Shown one piece after another: positions 8,111 through 14,890 of a stretch of DNA of 16,142 nt (position 1 is the stretch's first letter; every line of letters starts with the position of its first letter). The notes under the pieces are model-generated. The model searched no databases. It saw only the letters and a program-made list of their open reading frames with translations, and was not told where the DNA came from. Both the position numbers and the translations under genes were made by a program. This stretch comes from an uncultured Chloroflexota bacterium (lineage in GTDB: Bacteria; Chloroflexota; Dehalococcoidia; UBA3495), in the NCBI GenBank assembly GCA_913020235.1, contig CAJWBT010000016.1:1-16142 (forward strand). The letters are read 5' to 3'.

Positions 8111-9346
8111 ATGCCAGAAGAGTTGCCAGAGGAGTTGCCAAAACTTCGCCTATTGAACCTGCATTGGGTTCAATGGCAGGGCGATCAAGTATTGGCATTG
8201 CAGGACCCCCTTCGGCTGAGCGCGGGCAGCCCGCTGGTACCCCAAGCATTAACCCCGCTACTCAGTCTCCTGGACGGCACGCGAGACCCGGACGCCCTCC
8301 GGGCCGGCTTCTTGCTGCGGACCGGATTGCATTTGGTAACCAGTCAGATCGAGTCGTTCCTCCACAGCCTGGACGACGCCTTCCTCCTGGACAACCAGCG
8401 GTTTCACGGCGCCTTGCGGCAGGCCATGGAAAGCTATTGGTCTGGCCCCTTTCGGGCGCCCGCGCTGGCAGGAGAATGCTACCCGAATGACCAATCAGAG
8501 CTACAAGATGCCCTGGACGGTTATTGCCGTCGGGCGGGGGCCGGCTACGAGGATTCCCCGGGCCGGGTCGTCGGGCTGATCAGCCCCCACATTGACTACG
8601 CCAGGGGTTGGCGCACCTATTCCGAAACGTGGCAGCGGGCCAGAGCGGCGGTGGAAGACGCAGACCTGATAATAGTGCTGGGCACAGACCACGCGGGCAG
8701 CCCCGGCAGCGTCACACTGACCCGTCAGAGCTATGCCACCCCGTGGGGCGAACTGCCTACCGACACGGACTTGGTGGACCGCCTGGCCGGCATTCTCGGC
8801 GAAGACCGGGCCTTTCAAGAAGAATCCCACCACATCGGCGAGCACTCCATCGAACTGGCGGCGGTCTGGCTACACTACGTGGCCGGCCGGGAGCCCAAGC
8901 GGTTGCTTCCAATACTCTGTGGCTCTCACGAGCCGCTGCTCATAGCGGACGGCGTCGATGCCGCCCCGGTCTGGGACGCTTTGAGCCTCCTGGCGGAGGT
9001 GGCCGCCCAGAGCCAGGTGTTGGTGGTGGCCGCCGGAGACCTCAGCCACGTGGGTCCGGCTTTCGGCGATTCGTCGCCCATCGCGGCGGCCGACCGGGCC
9101 CGGGTCCGCTCTTGGGACAAGGAATGGCTGAGGGCAGCCTGCTCCGGCAGCAGCAATCTACTAAAAGACCTCATTCTGGAGCACGGTGACCCCACCCGAA
9201 TCTGCGGCTCCGCCCCGATTCATTACCTGACCGCCATCCTGGGAGAGGCCCGGGGCCGGATGATTGCCTATGACCAGTGCCCCGCCGACGAACTCGGCTC
9301 CTTTGTCTCGGTGGCCGGGGTCTTGTACCAGGCCAAGCCTACGTGA
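8111..9346 (+). CDS. Memo-like protein (AmmeMemoRadiSam system protein B family) with N-terminal extension
   Basis: This is a 411-residue protein. Residues from about 112 (FRAPALAGECYPND) to the end match the Memo/AmmeMemoRadiSam protein B family, a fold related to extradiol dioxygenases. Conserved sites are H160 in GLISPHIDYARG, H194 in LGTDHAG, H245 in GEHSIEL, GDLSHVG further on, and C365 in RICGSAPIHYL. H160, H194 and C365 correspond to the two-His-one-Cys metal site known from human MEMO1. The first ~110 residues are extra; their DGTRD..LR pattern suggests a PqqD-like or winged-helix domain, which is inference. No Shine-Dalgarno sequence precedes the ATG, and a perfect -10 box lies 10 nt upstream, so the mRNA may be near-leaderless. 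The usual AMMECR1 and radical-SAM partners are not within the window. Biochemical function of this family in bacteria is poorly defined. Confidence 0.9.
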   Translation: MPEELPEELPKLRLLNLHWVQWQGDQVLALQDPLRLSAGSPLVPQALTPLLSLLDGTRDPDALRAGFLLRTGLHLVTSQIESFLHSLDDAFLLDNQRFHGALRQAMESYWSGPFRAPALAGECYPNDQSELQDALDGYCRRAGAGYEDSPGRVVGLISPHIDYARGWRTYSETWQRARAAVEDADLIIVLGTDHAGSPGSVTLTRQSYATPWGELPTDTDLVDRLAGILGEDRAFQEESHHIGEHSIELAAVWLHYVAGREPKRLLPILCGSHEPLLIADGVDAAPVWDALSLLAEVAAQSQVLVVAAGDLSHVGPAFGDSSPIAAADRARVRSWDKEWLRAACSGSSNLLKDLILEHGDPTRICGSAPIHYLTAILGEARGRMIAYDQCPADELGSFVSVAGVLYQAKPT

Positions 9347-9445
9347 TTGTCGCCAGGGGCCTGCATGACAGGGGTATGGTTGAGGGCCACTTGCATCTCT
9401 ACTTTTACATAGAGTCTTGAAGTCTATCGCTACTTCTTGGATTAG

Positions 9446-9892
9446 TATCGCTTCGTTTTCGCCCTTGGCGCCTACAGGGATGATGGAAACTTTGCCGGCG
9501 TGGTCGCATTGGAAATCGACATGGACCCACTCTATGGGTTCATCCAGGAGAGGACTGGGCTAGGCGAGACCGGCGAGACCCTGATAGCGGCAATCACGAT
9601 GGGGCCGGACGCCAGAGAGGGGAGGGTTGTTCCTCAACCCGCTCCGCCACGACCCGGACGCAGCCCTCAGCAGGATAGCCTTGTTCGGCGAGAGGGAAGC
9701 CTTCCCGATTCAAGAGGCGCTGCAAGGCCGGAGTGGGTCGGGCGAGTCCATCGACTACCGCGGCGAAGAGGTAGTGGCCGACGAGCGCCCTCGGCCACCT
9801 GGCTGCTCTACCCGCAAACGCACCCGGGCCGTGGTCACCGAGTCGACCGCGATCACCGGTCCAAGGCCCACCAGCTCCTATCCGCGGATTAG
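9446..9892 (+). pseudogene. degraded fragment of a dCache/CHASE-like extracellular sensor domain
   Basis: This looks like a relic of the periplasmic sensing domain of a membrane histidine kinase or similar signalling protein. One frame from 9446 reads YRFVFALGAYRDDGNF, then AGVVALEIDMDPLYGFIQ and ERTGLGETGETLIAA. Around 9626-9630 the similarity moves one frame over and continues FLNPLRHDPDAALSR, then FPIQEALQGRSGSGES and IDYRGEEVVAD. This order (GLGETGE, FLNPLRHD, ALQG.SG..IDYRG) is typical of such sensors. Beyond about 9780 the resemblance fades, with another possible shift (RVDRDH in the first frame). A stop at 9443-9445 closes the upstream side and no start, transmembrane segment, HAMP or kinase domain remains. 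The 3' end touches the portal gene's stop codon, suggesting the phage cassette interrupted or joined an already decaying gene. Confidence 0.6.
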
Positions 9893-11337
9893 CGCCGGGC
9901 CAGGGCCGCCGGGGGGGGCCCGTTGCCGCCTACTTGCGGGGCCAGGAGGGAGCGGCCGTTTCCCGACGGCACGGACGGGGCGCCCCGTGTGGGGGCCTTG
10001 GCCCAGGTTTCACCCCAAGGAACGTCGGGCAGATTGCGGCTGCGGCGCACCTCGTTGATGGTGAGCACTCCCCGGTCCAGCAGTTGCATCTCCCGGGTCA
10101 CTCGGCTGTTTTCATCCTCCCGCAGAGCCTCGATGCCGCTTCGATCAAACTCCACCACCAGGTCCGGATAGCCCAGGCGGGGCAGCAACATCCGGTTCAA
10201 CTGCTCTTCCAGGAATCTCATCTGAGGCAGCATGGTGTTGCGCCAGAACAGACGCTCCGCCGCGTTGACGTTGGAAAAGGTGGCCCGCTCCATATCGGAA
10301 AGCAGAGGCTTCGGCACACCATAGGTGCGGCTGACCTCCTCCAGGCTCCACCGCAACCCCTGGATGAAGTCCATGTCCCGATGGCTGAGACCCAGGGTCT
10401 TGATGTCCCGAACGAAGCTGGCGATGGCCGGACGGTGGGCGTTGCCCGGACCCCGGTACCGGGCCTCCCAGCGGTTGTAGAACTCCTCGATCTCGGTGTC
10501 GGTCATGCTCTCGTTGGTAAGCAGCACAAAGTCCGGCTGGGCCGAATTACGAAGGAAATTGCGGTTGAAGCGCAGTGCGTCCCTTCCCATGTCCACCGCC
10601 AAGCGAGCCGGGGCCATGGGGGACAACCCGGCGAACTCCTCCATGGGATTGAAGTAGCGAATCCACAGAATCTCATCGGCGGTGTAGGCCACCGGCCCGG
10701 CACGCCCCTGGTAGACAAACCCGCGGATGTACTGCCGCCGGTCGGCCAGAACGCTGACCCGGTCCGGCCGCAGCGGCCAGATTTCCCGTTGCCCCTCTTC
10801 ATCCCGCTCCAGCGCCCAGAATGAGGACCCCCACAGGTCCAGGTAGATCTCGGTCGCCCGCCACAGGTCTCCGCGGGTATACCACGGGTTCACCCGTTCC
10901 AGCAGCCGGTGCAACGGATGAGAGGGACCTACGGCGATGCGGGCGCCATCCGCCGATTGCCGGTAAACCGCCAACGGCGAGCGGCTCAAGGCTTCAGCCC
11001 TGAGCCTGATCGCGGAGTACACGGGTACCGACGAAGCGTAGTACTCGCCGTACTCGGTCCTGGCCCAACCGGTACCCGCACCAGCGACCCCCTGAAACCA
11101 GTCCACGTCCGCCGCCGCGGCCCGGTTGGCCCGCTGCTGGACCCGCGGGGGGGACACGGCGCGAGGTGACTTTCGCCCGCCAACCGGAAGCCCCGTTGCC
11201 CCGGACAACACCGAGGCCCGGCCTTTGACGGCTTCGATCACCTTGTGCAGCGTCGGCCCGAGTCCATTCAATGACGCGATGCTGTCAATCACTTTGGCTT
11301 CCTCCTCGATAGCTTTCATCCTATCGCCCGTTTCCAT
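9889..11337 (-). CDS. phage portal protein, HK97 family
   Basis: This 482-residue protein fits the HK97-type portal family (Phage_portal), the dodecameric ring at the capsid vertex through which DNA enters and leaves. Family-like stretches are SSVPVYSAIRLRAEALSRSP (102-121), PSHPLHRLLERVNPWYTR, YLDLWGSSFWALERD, EFAGLSPMAPARLAVD, the clip/stem-like EEFYNRWEARYRGPGNAHRP, YGVPKPLLSD (about 337) and RLFWRNTMLPQMRFLEEQLN. Late motifs DRGVLTINEVRRSRNLPDV are also typical of these portals. The first ~95 residues form a charged N-terminal extension before the conserved core. Two starts are possible, 11337 (used here) and 11319 (MKAIEEEA); neither has a strong ribosome-binding site. It follows TerL after 67 nt, consistent with one transcript. 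The frame is intact, with no visible inactivating change. Confidence 0.92.
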   Translation of the reverse strand: METGDRMKAIEEEAKVIDSIASLNGLGPTLHKVIEAVKGRASVLSGATGLPVGGRKSPRAVSPPRVQQRANRAAAADVDWFQGVAGAGTGWARTEYGEYYASSVPVYSAIRLRAEALSRSPLAVYRQSADGARIAVGPSHPLHRLLERVNPWYTRGDLWRATEIYLDLWGSSFWALERDEEGQREIWPLRPDRVSVLADRRQYIRGFVYQGRAGPVAYTADEILWIRYFNPMEEFAGLSPMAPARLAVDMGRDALRFNRNFLRNSAQPDFVLLTNESMTDTEIEEFYNRWEARYRGPGNAHRPAIASFVRDIKTLGLSHRDMDFIQGLRWSLEEVSRTYGVPKPLLSDMERATFSNVNAAERLFWRNTMLPQMRFLEEQLNRMLLPRLGYPDLVVEFDRSGIEALREDENSRVTREMQLLDRGVLTINEVRRSRNLPDVPWGETWAKAPTRGAPSVPSGNGRSLLAPQVGGNGPPPAALARR

Positions 11338-11357
11338 GCCTCACCCATTCAGGGAAA

Positions 11358-11373
11358 TGTCCGGGCCCGGACA
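11358..11373. repeat. 16-bp perfect palindrome between TerL and portal
   Basis: TGTCCGGGCCCGGACA is identical to its own reverse complement. It lies in the 67-nt gap between the TerL stop and the portal start. It could be a dimeric-protein binding site, an RNA-processing hairpin or chance in GC-rich DNA. There is no loop, so an RNA hairpin would lose its central pairs. Confidence 0.55.
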
Positions 11374-11404
11374 CACTTCGGCACCTCTTCGGGCCTGCTG
11401 CCGT

Positions 11405-12769
11405 TCATGTCCATAGCTTCATCCTGCCGGGAGGCTGCAGAAAGGCCAGCATCAAGGCGTCGGCCTTATCCGGGGATGGCAGGCCCCTTTGCCGCATGGC
11501 GTCCTTGCTCTCCATTTGAATCCTGCCCTGGCTGTCGTAGCTGTAGCGCAGGGCGGCCAGCTCTCCCATCAAATGGTTGTCGGCGGGAATCTCGATGTTC
11601 CCGGACGAGAACAGCTCCCGCAGCCGCCAGTAGCCCTCGGCACGCAGGTTGGCGAAAATGCCTTCCTGCCCGGCGCGCCGGGCCACGTTGATACCCTTCA
11701 CCCGGTAGCCCTGCTCCCGCAGCCGGTCCACCACTCCGGCGCCCACTCCGATCTCGTCGACGCATATGCGGGCGGGCTGCGACTCTTTAATGGCCGCAAT
11801 GACCCATCCCGCCAGCTTCATGGTGTCCAAGTTGTGGAACGTCCGGATCTCCTCCACTCGCCGCCCTTGACGGCGCAGAATCACGCTGCGGTCCGAGCCG
11901 AAGCGGGCCACATCCACCGCCAGCACCACCTCTTCCTCAGTAGTGCCGGCTTCCGGGACCTCGTTATTGAGGGCCGTTCCCTGTGCCGCTGCTTCTATGT
12001 CGGAAAGCTTGATCAGCGTGTCGTCGGCTTGGTCGGGGAACTCACCCAGCACTCGGGCGCGGTAAATGGGGTTGTCCTCTCCCCAGGTCTCCTGGTGCTC
12101 CTGTACCCACTTGGCCGACGTGAGCCCTGGAATCACCGACTTGCCGGCCTGAACGTTGGGGCTGTCGAGCGCGGAGATGGTAACTGTCTTGTAGAGGTGA
12201 CGCTCCTGGTAAAAAGCCCGGCGGAAGGCCCCCGAAACGGTGGTCGGGTTCCCGATGAGAAGGAGCAGGGGGTCCGCCGCGGTCGTTACCGCCTCGATGG
12301 CTTCGTAAATCTCGTCGCTGACACCCTCGGCCTCATCCACCACTATCAGCATGTTCGGACTGTGGAACCCCTGGAACTGGTCGGCGGTATCGGCGGAGAG
12401 ACCAAGGGCATAACGGTCCTCGGCAAGCTCCCAGCGGGTGTCTAGCAGCTTGCCGCCCAGGGTATCCTTGGCGCGGCGGTGCAGCCGGCGAATCTGCCGC
12501 CACAGGATATGGCGCACCTGACGAAAAGTCGGGGCGGTGCTGAGCACGATGGCCGGGTCGTGACGGTGAATGAACCAGAGCACGGCCACCGCGGCGCAGA
12601 AGCCTTTGCCAAGCCCGTTGCCCGACTTGACCGCCACCCTCCGATGCTTCGGCAATGCCGCCAGCACCTCCTCCTGCTTGCTCCACAGATCGACGCGGAG
12701 CACTTCGCGGGCAAAGACCACCGGCGAGTCCGCCACTCCGGCCGGATCGCCGGCCATGTCTTCAGGCAT
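11405..12769 (-). CDS. phage terminase large subunit (TerL), ATPase plus nuclease
   Basis: This 454-residue protein is the DNA-packaging motor and nuclease that cuts concatemeric phage DNA and drives it through the portal. The N-terminal ATPase has a Walker A-like VKSGNGLGKG (47-56), Walker B LIVVDEAEG (141-149, D145/E146) and coupling motif IGNPT (172-176). The C-terminal RNase H-like nuclease has D256 in AVDVARFGSD, D308 in ICVDEIGVG and D407 in PDKADALM, giving a full acidic set. The residue after the Walker A lysine K55, normally Ser or Thr, is G56 (codon 12602-12604, GGC), which could weaken ATP hydrolysis. The start at 12769 lies 6 nt after the zinc-ribbon stop codon, with GGGGA directly before the ATG, pointing to translational coupling; a second in-frame ATG at 12757 is possible. 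The frame is complete and otherwise normal in length. Confidence 0.94.
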   Translation of the reverse strand: MPEDMAGDPAGVADSPVVFAREVLRVDLWSKQEEVLAALPKHRRVAVKSGNGLGKGFCAAVAVLWFIHRHDPAIVLSTAPTFRQVRHILWRQIRRLHRRAKDTLGGKLLDTRWELAEDRYALGLSADTADQFQGFHSPNMLIVVDEAEGVSDEIYEAIEAVTTAADPLLLLIGNPTTVSGAFRRAFYQERHLYKTVTISALDSPNVQAGKSVIPGLTSAKWVQEHQETWGEDNPIYRARVLGEFPDQADDTLIKLSDIEAAAQGTALNNEVPEAGTTEEEVVLAVDVARFGSDRSVILRRQGRRVEEIRTFHNLDTMKLAGWVIAAIKESQPARICVDEIGVGAGVVDRLREQGYRVKGINVARRAGQEGIFANLRAEGYWRLRELFSSGNIEIPADNHLMGELAALRYSYDSQGRIQMESKDAMRQRGLPSPDKADALMLAFLQPPGRMKLWT

Positions 12770-12775
12770 TCCCCG

Positions 12776-12979
12776 CTACTCCCGTATCCGGTGGCCGGAC
12801 CGTACCGCCACTGTCCGGGAAGGGCCGGATTCCGGGCCAGCCCCGGCCGACGGGTGAGAAATAGAGGGGCTGAATAGATAACCGCATTCCTGGCAACGGA
12901 AGACATCGTTGTCTGCAGGCCACTTCCGGTCCAAACGAATCAACCGCGGGGAAAGGCAACGTCGGCAACGCAATCCCAA
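12776..12979 (-). CDS. small zinc-ribbon protein (67 aa) leading the phage cassette
   Basis: This short protein has two CxxC knuckles, C5/C8 (LRCRRCLSP) and C29/C32 (VFRCQECGY), 20 residues apart, a standard zinc-ribbon spacing. The C-terminal half is basic and Ser/Pro-rich and looks disordered. The AGGAGG ribosome-binding site at 12983-12988 is perfect. Two TTG start codons are possible: 12979 (3 nt from AGGAGG, used here) and 12973 (9 nt, better spacing, two residues shorter). No ATG start is available in this frame. The stop is 6 nt before the TerL ATG, so the two are probably co-translated. Small DNA-binding proteins often precede TerL in phages, so a small-terminase-like or regulatory role is possible, but no specific function is recognised. 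Confidence 0.75.
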   Translation of the reverse strand: MGLRCRRCLSPRLIRLDRKWPADNDVFRCQECGYLFSPSISHPSAGAGPESGPSRTVAVRSGHRIRE

Positions 12980-12993
12980 TCACCTCCTGAAAA

Positions 12994-13036
12994 TGTGCGG
13001 GGACGGCCCAACATCCATTGGGTCCGTCCCCGCACA
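12994..13036 (-). terminator. strong GC-rich hairpin: terminator or attenuator before the phage cassette
   Basis: Arms 12994-13011 and 13018-13036 pair over 18 bp with one single-base bulge and a 6-nt loop. On the minus strand the stem is followed by TTTTC and then directly by the AGGAGG of the zinc-ribbon gene. It fits an intrinsic terminator for the MFS/small-membrane-protein operon ending at 13307, although the T-run is short. Because it abuts the next gene's ribosome-binding site it may also act as an attenuator. Confidence 0.55.
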
Positions 13037-13306
13037 TCCCACGCTATGCTTCGGCAATCGGGAGTGTCAACGGGGGCCGCGTCACCAGTGCGGCTCTGGG
13101 TGGAAGGCGTCACTGCCGGCGAGGCAGTGGCTCACCGGCGAGCCCAGGAACCTTGCGCGAACACATCCGGGCAGAGGCGAGGGCAAGCCCGAAACCCTGG
13201 CCAAGTCCTCGGATAGGCTTATTGGCTTTTTGTTGCCGCTCCGAGCCACCGGCCACAAGAAACCGCCACACGCCGGCGCCGGCATGAGAGCAGGGAATCG
13301 CGCCCT
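13037..13306. other. 270-nt intergenic region with no supported gene
   Basis: This lies between the small membrane protein and the hairpin. Short overlapping frames exist on both strands, with no recognisable protein and no good ribosome-binding site. It contains GCCGGCGCCGGC near 13272-13283, a 12-bp palindrome. I see no tRNA. If the phage cassette has its own promoter, it should lie here; none was clear. Confidence 0.5.
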
Positions 13307-13540
13307 TCAGGGCTCATCCGAGTCAGGTGCGCCGGGGTCCGGGTGCCGCCGCCGTTGTGCCAGGTAAAACACCACCACGGAGAGGGGCATGAGCAGGATC
13401 AGCACCCCCAGGCCGGCCACAATGGTCCACGGCCCTACTCCCAGCACGCTGTCCAGCAGGTCTTTGATCCGCTCGAACAGGTCCGGGTCCACCGACTCGC
13501 CGTGATGCCTGGACAGCGACCCGAAAATCGACCAGGGCAT
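13307..13540 (-). CDS. small single-span membrane protein (77 aa), coupled to the MFS transporter
   Basis: The protein has a polar N-terminus with a short amphipathic stretch (DLFERIKDLLDSVLG), one hydrophobic segment at about 36-59 (PWTIVAGLGVLILLMPLSVV) ending in AQRRR, and an acidic C-terminal tail (DPGAPDSDEP). By the positive-inside rule the tail would be cytoplasmic. The ATG is 6 nt after the MFS transporter's stop codon, which argues for translational coupling and a real gene even though the ribosome-binding site is weak. It is not a recognised family. A subunit or stabiliser of the transporter is possible; this is inference from position only. Confidence 0.65.
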   Translation of the reverse strand: MPWSIFGSLSRHHGESVDPDLFERIKDLLDSVLGVGPWTIVAGLGVLILLMPLSVVVFYLAQRRRHPDPGAPDSDEP

Positions 13541-13546
13541 ATCCGG

Positions 13547-14890
13547 TCAGTCCCCCGCGCTCGCGGCCCCCTGGGGCTGATAGCGAATCGAGTATTTGTG
13601 CTCCTTGATCGTAAAGGCGGAGATGGCCGCGAGGAAAAGCAACGAGCCGACAATGGCGAAGGGCAGGCTATAGGACCCGGTCGCGTCTCTCAAAGCCCCG
13701 GCCAGCAACACCGCGCAAGCACCTCCCACCTGGTGGAAGACGAAGGTTATCCCGGAAATGGTTCCCAGAGCCCGTACACCGTAGACGTCGGCGGTCAAGG
13801 ACATGGTCAGCGGACCCGTTGCGATCCACGAGACTCCGGCGAGGGCGGCGAAGGCCCACAACCCAAACATGGAAGAAGTTGCCAGCATGATGAGATACGC
13901 GCAGCCACGCAACAGGTACACCACGGCCAGTACATTCTTGCGCCGAAACCTGTCGCCCAGTATCCCCGCTCCGACGCTTCCGGCGACGTTCAGGAGCATC
14001 ATGAAGGAGAATATCCACGCTGCCATGATGGGAGAGGCGCCCACCTCCTCTTCGGCGTAGGCCACGAAGTGGATGGCTATTACCATGGTGGTGGAGCCGC
14101 AGGCGAAGAAAGCGGCGGACATCTGCCAGAAGGGTAGGGACCGGAACGGCTCCTTCCACTGGTCCGTCTCCAGTGGCCCGATCGGTAGGGGGACAACCGG
14201 ACCGGCGCTGTCTGGCAGTTTGTCGGCCTCGCGATCCAGATTCTGCCCCAGCTTGCCGGGGTTGTCGCGGCCGGGGTTGTCGCGGCCGGGGTTGTCGCGG
14301 CCGGGGTTGTCGCGAAGGAACAAGAAGGCAAAGGGCACCGAGAGAACCAGGATAATCATGCCCAAAGCGATCCAGGTAACCCGCCAGTTGGTGGCCTGGA
14401 TCAGGTAGGCAGCGAACGGGACCAGCAACAGCCCGCCGACGGACACCCCGGCGGAATTGATCCCCACCACCGTGGCCCGCTTGCGCCGAAACCACTTGGA
14501 CAGCAAGGCCGCCGTGTTAGTCAGTCCCGTACCGCTCAGGGCCGTGGAACCCACGATGCCAAACATAAAGGCAAGGAACAGGATGTGGAACGTGAAGGCA
14601 AGGGAGGCAGTGGCCAGACCAACGACTACGAGGCTGACGGTAATAACCCGAGCCCCAAACCGGTCGAACAGGTATCCCATGAACGGCTGCGTCAGCCCGT
14701 TGGCCAGGAGGCCCAACGCCACGGCCATGGAGATGGTCGTCCGGTCCCATCCCAAGTCGTCGCTCATGGGTTTGACAAAGACGCCAAAGGCCTGGCGGGC
14801 GCCCACCGTGACTAAGGCAATAAATAGACACGCCGCGACCACATACCAGCCCTGGTACAGGCCGCGACTCCGGGTTGCGTTTGTTGTCAT
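13547..14890 (-). CDS. MFS transporter (12 TM)
   Basis: This is a major facilitator superfamily permease in the inner membrane, about 447 residues from the chosen start. TM1 begins at GLYQGWYVVAACLFIALVTV. The TM2-TM3 loop has the MFS signature-like GYLFDRFGARV. TM4-TM6 follow (FGIVGSTALSGTGLTN, KWFRRKRATVVGINSAG, WIALGMIILVLSVPFAFLFL), and a second six-helix bundle starts near PFWQMSAAFFACGSTTMV with GDRFRRKNVLAVV in its matching loop. The GWYVV start and overall pattern resemble monocarboxylate or oxalate/formate-type carriers; the substrate is unknown. The frame is open to an ATG at 15028, but the extra 46 residues are Arg/Pro-rich and unlike MFS N-termini, so ATG 14890 (GAAGA just upstream) was preferred. 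The central loop carries DNPGR repeats. It forms an operon with the downstream small membrane protein and probably the upstream MFS gene. Confidence 0.9.
   Translation of the reverse strand: MTTNATRSRGLYQGWYVVAACLFIALVTVGARQAFGVFVKPMSDDLGWDRTTISMAVALGLLANGLTQPFMGYLFDRFGARVITVSLVVVGLATASLAFTFHILFLAFMFGIVGSTALSGTGLTNTAALLSKWFRRKRATVVGINSAGVSVGGLLLVPFAAYLIQATNWRVTWIALGMIILVLSVPFAFLFLRDNPGRDNPGRDNPGRDNPGKLGQNLDREADKLPDSAGPVVPLPIGPLETDQWKEPFRSLPFWQMSAAFFACGSTTMVIAIHFVAYAEEEVGASPIMAAWIFSFMMLLNVAGSVGAGILGDRFRRKNVLAVVYLLRGCAYLIMLATSSMFGLWAFAALAGVSWIATGPLTMSLTADVYGVRALGTISGITFVFHQVGGACAVLLAGALRDATGSYSLPFAIVGSLLFLAAISAFTIKEHKYSIRYQPQGAASAGD
14261..14314 (-). repeat. in-frame 15-bp tandem repeat encoding RDNPG units
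   Basis: There are three identical 15-bp copies (14261-14275, 14276-14290, 14291-14305) plus 9 bp of a fourth. On the coding strand they encode repeated RDNPG at about residues 192-213, right after TM6 in the cytoplasmic loop between the two six-helix halves. The perfect identity points to recent slippage, and the 15-bp unit keeps the frame. Confidence 0.9.

Larger units (their letters stand above)
9889..12979 (-). mobile_element. phage-derived cassette: zinc ribbon, large terminase, HK97-type portal
   Basis: Three consecutive minus-strand genes form a head-packaging module in the canonical phage order: small zinc-ribbon protein, TerL, portal. The spacings are 6 nt and 67 nt. The expected next genes (prohead protease, major capsid, head-tail connectors) are absent: the portal stop abuts a decayed cellular sensor gene. 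No integrase, small terminase, lysis or tail gene is within the window. It could be a prophage remnant, a gene-transfer-agent piece or a domesticated module. No attachment-site repeats were recognised. Confidence 0.75.

Noticed and set aside
11489..12445. 318-residue plus-strand frame opposite TerL
   Set aside because: Shadow of the terminase; it has no known motifs and the terminase motifs on the other strand are unambiguous.
12762..13037. 91-residue minus-strand frame overlapping the zinc-ribbon gene
   Set aside because: It runs through the hairpin, lacks the paired CxxC pattern and has no ribosome-binding site; the 67-aa frame fits better.
13343..14137. 264-residue plus-strand frame opposite the MFS gene
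   Set aside because: His/Gly/Gln-rich composition typical of an antisense frame; no supporting start or motif.
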